Below, in pieces: positions 1 through 5,894 of a stretch of DNA of 5,902 nucleotides. Position 1 is the stretch's first letter, and every line of letters starts with the position of its first letter. Where the stretch lies: positions 1 to 5,902 of the forward strand of contig JAHQWF010000024.1 in NCBI GenBank assembly GCA_029856055.1, in the 5' to 3' direction. The stretch comes from Candidatus Njordarchaeota archaeon (GTDB lineage: Archaea > Asgardarchaeota > Njordarchaeia > Njordarchaeales > Njordarchaeaceae). The position numbers were made by a program, and so were the translations under genes. The notes under the pieces were generated by a model that was not told the origin of the DNA, did not search any database, and was given only the letters and a program-made list of their open reading frames with translations.

Positions 1-392
1 TTAGGGAAGAGGACTTACTTAGAGGAAACGAAGTAATTTCACCGCCAAAACTAAATGATAAAATGGTTGGGCGGTTAAGACCGCAAATCTTCTTAACTGA
101 GAAGGAAAATCAGTTTTACTGCATATTAAATGAAATTGATTTTGTGGATTCAGAATGCCCCTTATCTAAGGGAGCTTTACTGAAACGTTATAAAAAAGTT
201 TGGGAAACAGCACTTGAGATAAATCCTATGTCTCAATATAATTTCACGAGAACAGTATTATCGTTGCGAGAAAGAGTGCTTAGATCTGAAGTCAAGCTAA
301 TGCCATGCAAAATCTGTGGTTATCCAACCACTTCCACCGACCAAATTTGCTCGTTTTGTAAGTTGCGAGAAAAAATAAATAAATCACGTTAA
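1..392 (+). CDS. tRNA 2-thiolation protein (TtuA/Ncs6-like), C-terminal part only
   Basis: The reading frame is open from the left edge (first full codon at base 3), so only the last 129 residues are visible and the true start lies outside. The ATG at 63 is internal and should not be taken as the start. The visible part has a segment (LRPQIFLTEKE) resembling the 'R-x-R-P-L...-E-K-E' stretch after the catalytic core of TtuA/Ncs6 ATP-pyrophosphatases, a helical region, then a zinc finger CxxC-x10-CxxC at bases 306-359 (CKICGYPTT ... CSFC). This finger closes the TtuA/Ncs6/TIGR00269 group, which adenylates and thiolates uridine in tRNA in the cytoplasm, using sulfur from ubiquitin-like carriers. 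The PP-loop and Fe-S/active-site cysteines would be upstream and were not seen. The family assignment is fairly secure; whether the target is U34 (Ncs6) or U54 (TtuA) cannot be decided from this end. The next gene follows on the same strand, suggesting an operon. Confidence 0.8.
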   Translation, partial: REEDLLRGNEVISPPKLNDKMVGRLRPQIFLTEKENQFYCILNEIDFVDSECPLSKGALLKRYKKVWETALEINPMSQYNFTRTVLSLRERVLRSEVKLMPCKICGYPTTSTDQICSFCKLREKINKSR

Positions 393-406
393 ATAATAGA
401 TGAATT

Positions 407-412
407 GGTGAT
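407..412 (+). promoter_or_regulatory. Shine-Dalgarno site of the hydroxyacid dehydrogenase gene
   Basis: GGTGAT is an exact complement of AUCACC at the archaeal 16S rRNA 3' end, three bases before the ATG at 416. It fixes the start of the next gene. It also implies a leadered message, as expected for an internal operon gene lying 23 bp after the preceding stop codon. Confidence 0.75.
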
Positions 413-415
413 TTA

Positions 416-1396
416 ATGAAACCTAAGGTTCTTGTAGCTTTTAAGGCGCGTGAAGAAGACAAGATGATTATAGAGAATTACTTATCTGGATTAGCGGAAG
501 TAGTTTATCTCCATGAGATTAGCCAAGATGAATTAGATAAGGTTCTTTATGATGTTGAGATTATATTAACTGGTAGCGGAAGAAATCTTACGGAAGATAT
601 CTTATCTAAGACACCTAATTTAAAGTTCATTCAAACTCTTTCAGCCGGCGTGAATGCTATTCCATTCCACCTCCTGAACGATAAGGTAGTGGTTGCTAGT
701 AATGCTGGTGGCAATGCTCGGGCTGTAGCAGAGTATGCACTCGCCTTAATTTTGAGTGCTTTGAAAAAAATACCTTTAAGAGATAGGTTTATGAGAAAGG
801 GTATCTGGCTACGGAGAATGCCCCATGAATTAATTAGTAATAAAATTATTGGAATTATTGGTTTTGGGCATATAGGTAAGGAATTGGCTAAAAAATTAAA
901 AGCGCTTGGAGCTAAAGTATATGGTATAAATCGTAGCGGTAGAACAGATTTAGAGATTGATTGTATCGGGGACCCTAATTCATTAGACTATGTCCTCTCT
1001 ATGTCAGATATAGTTGTAATTACTTTGCCTCTAACAAAACATACTAAAGGACTATTTAATATGAATAAGTTTAAGTTAATGAAAAGTAATGTCATCATTG
1101 TTAATGTTGGCCGTGGAGAAGTTATTGATCAAAAAGATTTGTTTGAATTTTTAAAGAAAAACAAAGAGGCGATAGCTGCACTAGATGTATGGTGGACATA
1201 CCCTAGAGAGTTGGATAAAGAGACGTTTCAGGATTATCCATTTCACGAATTAGAGAATGTAATTATGTCTCCGCATGTAGCTGGTTTTTCACCTGATGTA
1301 AGAAAGGAGGTTTTCGAACATGCTCTGATTAATATAAAGAAGTTCTTATTAGGAGAAGAAATAAGAAACGTTGTTAATAAATTAGATTATATATAG
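416..1396 (+). CDS. D-isomer-specific 2-hydroxyacid dehydrogenase family protein
   Basis: A complete 326-residue protein, the usual length for cytoplasmic NAD(P)-dependent D-2-hydroxyacid dehydrogenases, which interconvert 2-keto acids and D-2-hydroxy acids. In order: an N-terminal half of the substrate domain with SAGVN at 76-80 and the NAGGNARAVAEYALAL helix from 96; a Rossmann domain with GFGHIG at 149-154; catalytic Arg233 in NVGRGEVID; and catalytic His287 in SPHVAG. The second Rossmann strand ends in INRSGR (171-176) with no acidic residue, and Arg/Ser there usually favours NADP(H) over NAD(H). The usual catalytic Glu of the 'LDVFxxEP' motif is absent: the sequence is LDVWWTYP (256-263), with Tyr262 in its place. 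Substrate is therefore uncertain; glyoxylate/hydroxypyruvate reductase, phosphoglycerate dehydrogenase-like or another keto-acid reductase are all possible. There is no ACT domain, which argues against classical SerA. The start is supported by GGTGAT upstream. It is probably cotranscribed with the tRNA-thiolation gene 23 bp before it. Confidence 0.92.
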   Translation: MKPKVLVAFKAREEDKMIIENYLSGLAEVVYLHEISQDELDKVLYDVEIILTGSGRNLTEDILSKTPNLKFIQTLSAGVNAIPFHLLNDKVVVASNAGGNARAVAEYALALILSALKKIPLRDRFMRKGIWLRRMPHELISNKIIGIIGFGHIGKELAKKLKALGAKVYGINRSGRTDLEIDCIGDPNSLDYVLSMSDIVVITLPLTKHTKGLFNMNKFKLMKSNVIIVNVGRGEVIDQKDLFEFLKKNKEAIAALDVWWTYPRELDKETFQDYPFHELENVIMSPHVAGFSPDVRKEVFEHALINIKKFLLGEEIRNVVNKLDYI

Positions 1397-1448
1397 TTGA
1401 GATACTATAGATCAATTATATTAAGTTATTTACATAGAGTTCTATAGA

Positions 1449-1457
1449 TTTATTCTT
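1449..1457 (+). terminator. Possible T-rich terminator after the dehydrogenase gene
   Basis: A pyrimidine-rich tract (TTTATTCTT) lies about 50 bp past the dehydrogenase stop, just after a weak 5-2-5 inverted repeat (1434-1445). Archaeal transcription often ends at T-rich tracts without a strong hairpin. The run is short and interrupted, so this is tentative. Confidence 0.25.
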
Positions 1458-1460
1458 AGG

Positions 1461-1476
1461 AAAAGTGACCCCAAAA
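1461..1476 (-). terminator. Possible T-run terminator after the radical SAM gene
   Basis: Read on the minus strand, two TTTT runs separated by GGGGTCAC lie 17-32 bases past the radical SAM stop codon, in the convergent gap. This fits the archaeal pattern of oligo-T termination, but neither run is long, so the call is weak. Confidence 0.3.
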
Positions 1477-1492
1477 TGCTAAATTATATAGC

Positions 1493-2938
1493 TTAAGCCT
1501 CCTTGCTAACTTCTATGGTACGTGAAATTATTCGGTTCCACCACTCAATATTGTATATGCATCCTGGATCTGGAGCTAGGTAATCGCCGAAGTAAGCGTA
1601 CGCTCTAGCTCTACAGCCTCCGCAAATGTATTTGAATGGGCAGTTACCGCAGTTGCCTTCGAGCAGGTCTCTGTCTCTTAGCTCTCTGAAGACCTTGTTG
1701 TTCCTCCATAGATCCTCAAAGTCGTCTCTAAGTATGTTCCCGACCTTTATTGGCATGAAGACACATGGCTGTATATCTCCACTTGGCTCTAGGGCGATGT
1801 ACGCTCTTCCCGCTCCACAACCACCAATAAATTCTGCTATAGGCTCTACATTTGAGTCAAAGGTATATCTATAGAAGTGTCCAGCCAGTAATTTCTCATT
1901 TCTTGTTGAAGTTTGCTGTAACGATACTCTAGCGAATTGCGGAGCCGTTGACGCCGCTTGAAGCTCTTTGTTAACTGTTACTTTCACAAGCATTTTTAAC
2001 AATTCTTCTCTTTCCTGAGGTGAGATATCTAGTTCAACTATTTCTTTTCCTCTTCCAGTAGGTATGAAATTGTAGTGCATAAATAAGTCGACACAAAGCT
2101 CTTTAGCAAGTTCAAGCATCTGGGGTATCAAATCATAATTCATTTTAGTTATCGTCATCGAAATCTCTACGTATAATCCCGCCTCTCTAGCATTCTTTAT
2201 CCCCCTAACAGTTTTTTCCCATACACCTGGAATCCCTCTGAATTCGTCATGTACTTGAGGGATTGGAGCATCTAGACTTATCTGTACGTATTGTAATCCT
2301 GCTTTAACCAGTTTCTGAGATACTTCTTTATTAATTAATGTGCCATTGGTAGCCATAGCTGTGTATATGCCATAATCGTTAGCTCTCTCTATCATATTAA
2401 ATATTCCTGGTCCTAATAATGGTTCACCACCAGAAAAAGCAATTATCACCACTCCCGCATCAGCTAATATATCAAGAGCTTTTCTACGCTCATCCATGCC
2501 CATCTCAGGCCTGTTTCCAGCTCCAGCCGCTATATAGCAGTGTTTGCACCTGAGATTGCATCTATATGTGTAATCCCAAACAACTAGAAATGGTGCACCT
2601 GGTACAAATGGTCTTCTTACTCCAAAATCTAATATGCCTTTCATGACTGATGAAAGAGCTCTCCTTGCGTAAGGTAATTCAAAGGTTTTTAAGGCATCTT
2701 CGTAAGAGATACCGAATACTTTAGCTGCTCTTTTTATAGTGGTCTTAATAATGAACTTTGCGACTCTTGAACTAATTGATTTGTATTCTGATTTTCCTTC
2801 TACTAAATCCTCTAATGCTTTTTCAACTAAAGTTTTCTTTGATGATTTATCTCTTCTTAATAGAAATCTAAGCCCCGCTCGCGATATTGAGTTATTTAAG
2901 TATGTACTTAAAATCTTTGCTATATCTACACTGCTCAT
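1493..2938 (-). CDS. Radical SAM/SPASM protein, AhbD/NirJ-like, with helical N-terminal extension
   Basis: A 481-residue, probably cytoplasmic iron-sulfur enzyme. Residues 1-115 form a charged, helix-rich region ending in GVRRPFVPGAPFLVVWD. The radical SAM core follows, with CNLRCKHCY (Cys127, Cys131, Cys134) binding the SAM-cleaving 4Fe-4S cluster, SGGEP at 169-173, and SLDA at 221-224. The SPASM domain has Cys374-x12-Gly-x4-Cys392, then Cys430-x2-Cys433-x5-Cys439-x2-Cys442 and Cys460, enough for two auxiliary clusters. The NFIPTGRG stretch, the TAPQFARVS stretch and the GGCRARAYAYFGD tail resemble AhbD (Fe-coproporphyrin decarboxylase), NirJ and PqqE-type proteins. AhbD itself is usually near 350-400 residues, so the N-terminal extension sets this one apart. 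No heme-pathway gene and no precursor-peptide gene is visible nearby, so the substrate is unknown: tetrapyrrole, peptide and cofactor modification all remain open. The ATG is supported by GAGGT eight bases upstream and a BRE/TATA pair further up. GC content rises sharply over the SPASM part. Confidence 0.9.
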   Translation of the reverse strand: MSSVDIAKILSTYLNNSISRAGLRFLLRRDKSSKKTLVEKALEDLVEGKSEYKSISSRVAKFIIKTTIKRAAKVFGISYEDALKTFELPYARRALSSVMKGILDFGVRRPFVPGAPFLVVWDYTYRCNLRCKHCYIAAGAGNRPEMGMDERRKALDILADAGVVIIAFSGGEPLLGPGIFNMIERANDYGIYTAMATNGTLINKEVSQKLVKAGLQYVQISLDAPIPQVHDEFRGIPGVWEKTVRGIKNAREAGLYVEISMTITKMNYDLIPQMLELAKELCVDLFMHYNFIPTGRGKEIVELDISPQEREELLKMLVKVTVNKELQAASTAPQFARVSLQQTSTRNEKLLAGHFYRYTFDSNVEPIAEFIGGCGAGRAYIALEPSGDIQPCVFMPIKVGNILRDDFEDLWRNNKVFRELRDRDLLEGNCGNCPFKYICGGCRARAYAYFGDYLAPDPGCIYNIEWWNRIISRTIEVSKEA

Positions 2939-2946
2939 TATTGCTT

Positions 2947-2951
2947 ACCTC
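2947..2951 (-). promoter_or_regulatory. Shine-Dalgarno site of the radical SAM gene
   Basis: GAGGT on the minus strand pairs with the ACCUC core of the archaeal anti-Shine-Dalgarno sequence, with a spacing of 8 bases to the ATG at 2938. It decides the start codon and shows a leadered transcript. Confidence 0.7.
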
Positions 2952-2995
2952 TCTTTAGAAATCATTACTTTAATACTTAATTGTTTTCTCGATTA

Positions 2996-3011
2996 TATAA
3001 TAAACTTTTGT
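2996..3011 (-). promoter_or_regulatory. Archaeal BRE/TATA promoter of the radical SAM gene
   Basis: On the minus strand ACAAAA (3006-3011) fits the BRE consensus RNWAAW and is followed directly by the TATA-like GTTTATTATA (2996-3005). Standard TATA-to-start spacing of about 25 bases puts transcription initiation near 2975, giving a leader of roughly 35-40 bases that contains the GAGGT site. Start position is inferred, not observed. Confidence 0.6.
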
Positions 3012-3017
3012 TAATAG

Positions 3018-3029
3018 CAATAGTTATTG
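3018..3029. repeat. Short inverted repeat upstream of the radical SAM promoter
   Basis: CAATA-GT-TATTG is a perfect 5-2-5 inverted repeat placed about 7 bp upstream (in the transcription sense) of the BRE of the leftward promoter. That position suits an activator or a repressor site. In DNA this AT-rich, a 5-bp-arm repeat can easily arise by chance. Confidence 0.3.
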
Positions 3030-3077
3030 ATTTTGGATAGCTAGTACTCCAAAAAAAAGCAGCATACGTTAGTTATA

Positions 3078-3094
3078 GTGATGTTCTGTGATGT
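3078..3094 (+). repeat. Tandem GTGATGT direct repeat
   Basis: GTGATGT occurs at 3078-3084 and again at 3088-3094, exactly 10 bp apart, which is about one helical turn. The motif also resembles the C box (RTGATGA) of archaeal guide RNAs, with the last base wrong. No role is established. Confidence 0.35.
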
Positions 3095-3173
3095 ATATAT
3101 GCCATAAGAAAATCCTAGATAATTTAACTGATCGAGAATTAGTTTTCTATATTTTCGTTTACAAATGTTATTG

Positions 3174-3185
3174 ATTTACGTAAAT
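3174..3185. promoter_or_regulatory. Perfect 12-bp palindrome overlapping the BRE (candidate operator)
   Basis: ATTTACGTAAAT is an uninterrupted palindrome that ends inside the BRE of the winged-helix gene's promoter. A dimeric winged-helix protein bound here would block TFB/TBP, the usual archaeal repression geometry. The encoded regulator 65 bp downstream is the obvious candidate ligand (autoregulation), but that link is inference. Confidence 0.45.
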
Positions 3186-3196
3186 AAACTTTTAAA
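3183..3196 (+). promoter_or_regulatory. Archaeal BRE/TATA promoter of the winged-helix gene
   Basis: AATAAA (3183-3188) matches the BRE consensus RNWAAW and abuts CTTTTAAA (3189-3196), a good archaeal TATA box. Transcription should start near 3217-3220, leaving a leader of about 30 bases before the ATG at 3251. Confidence 0.7.
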
Positions 3197-3207
3197 GCAA
3201 AATTGCT
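3196..3207. promoter_or_regulatory. Inverted repeat just downstream of the TATA box
   Basis: AGCAA-AA-TTGCT is a perfect 5-2-5 inverted repeat overlapping the last TATA base and lying between TATA and the expected transcription start. Its placement suits a repressor site, but its sequence differs from the palindrome at 3174-3185, so both are unlikely to be strong sites for one protein. Low certainty. Confidence 0.35.
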
Positions 3208-3239
3208 TATGCTTTGAATTATAGGGTTTAACTGTTTTT

Positions 3240-3244
3240 GGTGA
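3240..3244 (+). promoter_or_regulatory. Shine-Dalgarno site of the winged-helix gene
   Basis: GGTGA lies six bases before the ATG at 3251. An in-frame stop (TGA at 3242-3244) overlaps it, so no longer protein is possible and this ATG is the start. Confidence 0.75.
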
Positions 3245-3250
3245 AACTCA

Positions 3251-3556
3251 ATGGGTGCTGAATTATTCACTACGATTTTAGAGGCACTAAATAATCCTTT
3301 CGCTATGAGGATATTAACATACTTACTCCATCAGGGCGAAGCTAAATTATCTGATATCTTAATGTTTGTATCAGGTATCTCAAAATATAGAAGCGTTAGG
3401 AAAACAATTCTAAGTTTAGAGGCTGCTGGTTTAATAACAAGAAAAGTTATTAGTTGGGGACGCGCTAAACGCTGGGATCTAAAATTAACGAAGTTAGGAG
3501 AGAAGATTGCTAGAAGCCTTCTTGAATCAATTAAGACAGCGCTTAAAGAACTTTAA
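3251..3556 (+). CDS. Small winged helix-turn-helix transcriptional regulator
   Basis: A 101-residue basic protein, the size of single-domain archaeal winged-helix regulators (ArsR/MarR-like or PadR-like fold). The pattern is typical: helix 1 (about 4-13), helix 2 with NPFAMRILTYLLHQGE (15-30), a short helix AKLSDILMFV (31-40), a basic recognition helix YRSVRKTILSLEAAGLI (46-62), a beta wing VISWGRAKRWDLKLT (66-80), then a C-terminal helix that probably dimerises. There is no cysteine, so a thiol- or metal-cysteine sensor of the ArsR kind is unlikely, and no ligand domain is present. Start, promoter and ribosome site are clear. It is divergent from the radical SAM gene and shares its control region, and it converges on the PglZ gene with one base between stop codons. 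Likely targets are its own promoter and possibly the radical SAM promoter; this is inferred from position only. Confidence 0.85.
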   Translation: MGAELFTTILEALNNPFAMRILTYLLHQGEAKLSDILMFVSGISKYRSVRKTILSLEAAGLITRKVISWGRAKRWDLKLTKLGEKIARSLLESIKTALKEL

Positions 3557-3557
3557 T

Positions 3558-5894
3558 CTATTTCTTATACTCAAAAATAGCGCAGGGGACTATAGTTTCA
3601 ACTGGTAATAGCCCTCCATGTAAAACTACCCTTCTCTTTCTTCGCTTCTCAACAAGAAACCTTTTTCTATCTCTCGCAAATAATATTAACACGTTTTTAG
3701 CTGGCATTGCATCCAATAAGTCTTGATTTCTCAATTTCAACACTATTTTTTCATAACCTAATTCATTAGCTTTTACTGGATACATATCTGCCTTGAATTC
3801 TAACTCAACGATGTTTTTCGCAATACTCGCAGACTCCTCGCTTAATGTGGGAATCAAAGCGTATCGCTCAACGATATATGGTTCATGAGCAGGATCAATT
3901 AACCCTTTCAACTCTAATCTCTTTATAACAGCCCTTATATCTGCTTCCGTCTCTTTAGTAAATAAACCTAATCCATGATCTGAAGCGATCACTAAGTAAA
4001 CAGGTTCTTTTCTTCTCATAAAAAGAATCCTTGAAATTAATTCAGCTAGTCGAGCTATCTCAGCGGCATATTCCATTGATATTTCTGCTAGAAAACCTTC
4101 TGCAGCACCGTGAGCTGCTTTCTCCAACTCACTTAATACTATTGCATTTATTCTCTTTAAGCTGTCAGTTCTATCTAGTCCCATTATTATGTTCTTTATA
4201 TGAGCTATCGCGCCTTGAAAATACAATGTATCTTTCCCAAAAATCTCTTTAAGCAATTCATCTTCTCTTTTTATTTCTCTTATAGTTCCCCTCGGATAGG
4301 GAGAAAAAATTTTAAGTACTTTCTCGCCACCAAAAATAGCTCTCCTTGATATAGTTGTTACTGAGGGCAATATGGATATTAAACTCTCTTCAATAATAGG
4401 TTTAAAACCTATCAATACTAACATCTCGCGGAGTTTAATTAGGAAATCATCTATTCTTAAGCCGTCTATTATTATCATTATAATCGATTTCTTTTCCACT
4501 AATTCATCTCTTATAATCTTATTAATCTCGGTAACTGATTTTTCTTTACTTGTATTCTGAATAATTTCTGTGTACTCGTTAAGCAATGCTCTCTCCCACG
4601 ACTCATTCAAGGACCCCTGGTAATTTGAAATCATCATTTTTATTCTTCTTACCAATGGAGCTTCCTCGCTACCATACATTTTTCTTAGCATCTCTACGAC
4701 TAATTTAAGGAGTCTTGAAGCCATCGAGAGATTAATAAAAGCATTTTTCAACTCACTTAAGTCCTTCCTTTTAACAACTTCCTTTATTTCCTGCATCTTT
4801 GGATACAATTTTAGTAATTGATCTAATGAAATTAATAATCTATTAGGTTCTACTCCACAGTCCTCCATATAGTGCCTAGCTAAGCTCACCATCTCACTTA
4901 GTTTTGATAATGATTTAAAATGAAGCTCCCACTGCAATGGAGCAGTGACACCATATGGTTTGAAATTACTGGATAGCAATCTTTCATTTATGCTCCTTAG
5001 AACATCCTCATTTTTCATTGAGTAAGAAATTACTTTCCGAGCAATAATACCTAGCCTAGATTGAATAATGTGCTGAATAGCTAATACTTTATGTATTTCC
5101 TTAGGGTCGAAATAACTGTTTAGGAGATAGAGGTAAGGCATGTGTCCGTGTATTTCGAGAATTCTTTGGATATATATCGCTATTGATAATTTATTCTCAT
5201 CAAAAGTTCTTATAGCATCAATTATATATGAGAAAAGAGCTATTGGATACTCCAAGAATCTTTTACGTATAGAAAATAACATTCTTACAAGCAATCTGCA
5301 ATCATTATTTTTACAATCTATCTTCGATAACGCGATTACAAGAGCGGTCTTCAATACATCCAAAAATTCTTCAGGTATTGTACCAGCGGTCATAACAGTA
5401 GAATCAAACGCTACATCAAGTTTTCCTTCTAACCAATTGTAAAAAACTCTCGAACTAACATAAGTTAACCACGACATACCTAATAACTCCGCGATTGATA
5501 CTTCAGGAGCCCACCTTTTCTCAGCTTCCATTAAAGATTTAGATAACTCTCTTAAAGCGCTACTTATGTCGATATCGGCTTCTAATTTCTCTAAGAAATC
5601 ATCTGTTGTATAACAACCAGTTGTGATCCAGAGATTTCTTATATGTACATTATCAAGGGGTAGTAAAGATAACATAATTGCACAGAAATCGCTGAGAGTA
5701 CCTTTATTGTTTAATAATAGATACATGCTTTTTATTACGACATCTATTTTATCTTGTCTCTGAACAAGTTTTAGGACCTTATTTAGGTAACTATCTATAT
5801 TTCTAGTTCTTTTCCAGCTTCTAGCTACTAGACTAAGTCTACGAATCATATCTTCAATAAAATCTATTGCTTCTTCCTTGTTTTTATAAGACAT
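3558..5894 (-). CDS. PglZ-domain protein (alkaline-phosphatase superfamily; BREX-type phosphatase homolog)
   Basis: A 778-residue protein with no visible signal peptide or membrane segment. Residues 1-460 are helix-rich and carry no motif I recognise. The PglZ domain begins near 469: IIIDGLR (Asp477), LPSVTTISR (509-517, Thr513 the probable nucleophile), AAHG (His595), SDHG (Asp639, His640), and a C-terminal HGGLLPVETIVP with His759. Together these match the two-metal site of the alkaline-phosphatase superfamily; the usual Asp four residues before His595 is Glu591 here. PglZ is the phosphatase-like protein of BREX phage defence, and the length and domain placement resemble BREX PglZ proteins. 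PglZ domains also occur in PorX-type response regulators, but no receiver domain is visible here. No other BREX gene is in the window. The start is uncertain: GGT touches the ATG with no spacer, and the frame is still open at the right edge, so a longer N-terminus outside is possible. Its promoter is not in view. Confidence 0.88.
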   Translation of the reverse strand: MSYKNKEEAIDFIEDMIRRLSLVARSWKRTRNIDSYLNKVLKLVQRQDKIDVVIKSMYLLLNNKGTLSDFCAIMLSLLPLDNVHIRNLWITTGCYTTDDFLEKLEADIDISSALRELSKSLMEAEKRWAPEVSIAELLGMSWLTYVSSRVFYNWLEGKLDVAFDSTVMTAGTIPEEFLDVLKTALVIALSKIDCKNNDCRLLVRMLFSIRKRFLEYPIALFSYIIDAIRTFDENKLSIAIYIQRILEIHGHMPYLYLLNSYFDPKEIHKVLAIQHIIQSRLGIIARKVISYSMKNEDVLRSINERLLSSNFKPYGVTAPLQWELHFKSLSKLSEMVSLARHYMEDCGVEPNRLLISLDQLLKLYPKMQEIKEVVKRKDLSELKNAFINLSMASRLLKLVVEMLRKMYGSEEAPLVRRIKMMISNYQGSLNESWERALLNEYTEIIQNTSKEKSVTEINKIIRDELVEKKSIIMIIIDGLRIDDFLIKLREMLVLIGFKPIIEESLISILPSVTTISRRAIFGGEKVLKIFSPYPRGTIREIKREDELLKEIFGKDTLYFQGAIAHIKNIIMGLDRTDSLKRINAIVLSELEKAAHGAAEGFLAEISMEYAAEIARLAELISRILFMRRKEPVYLVIASDHGLGLFTKETEADIRAVIKRLELKGLIDPAHEPYIVERYALIPTLSEESASIAKNIVELEFKADMYPVKANELGYEKIVLKLRNQDLLDAMPAKNVLILFARDRKRFLVEKRRKRRVVLHGGLLPVETIVPCAIFEYKK

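Larger units (their letters stand above)
2939..3250. other. Divergent intergenic regulatory region (312 bp)
   Basis: This gap separates the leftward radical SAM gene from the rightward winged-helix gene. It holds a BRE/TATA promoter and a ribosome site for each direction, three short palindromic elements (3018-3029, 3174-3185, 3196-3207), an 11-bp direct repeat (3023-3033 and 3167-3177), a tandem GTGATGT repeat (3078-3094) and an A8 run near 3051-3058. The central part, about 3035-3165, contains no convincing gene. The longest reading frame noticed there (3091-3174, 27 codons) has no ribosome site. Confidence 0.7.

Noticed and set aside
63..392. A free-standing 109-residue zinc-finger protein starting at the ATG at 63
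   Set aside because: The frame is open back to the window edge and the upstream residues fit the same family, so this is the tail of a longer tRNA-thiolation protein. The ATG is internal.
1405..1449. Two copies of CTATAGAT in the convergent gap, and a 5-2-5 inverted repeat at 1434-1445
   Set aside because: Very AT-rich 96-bp spacer where short repeats arise easily; no att-site, tRNA or insertion-sequence context.
1626..1874. 82-codon plus-strand frame inside the radical SAM gene
   Set aside because: Lies antisense to the conserved SPASM coding sequence, with no promoter or ribosome site; a shadow frame.
2739..3014. 91-codon plus-strand frame overlapping the start and promoter of the radical SAM gene
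   Set aside because: Antisense to a well-supported coding region and its promoter, with no family resemblance; low-GC shadow.
3091..3174. 27-codon reading frame in the divergent spacer
   Set aside because: No ribosome site, very short, and its 3' end runs into promoter elements of the next gene. Such frames are expected by chance.
5140..5442. 100-codon plus-strand frame antisense to the PglZ gene
   Set aside because: No ribosome site, no recognisable motif, and fully inside the large coding frame on the other strand. The shorter plus-strand frames at 4031-4252 and 4372-4560 are rejected for the same reasons.
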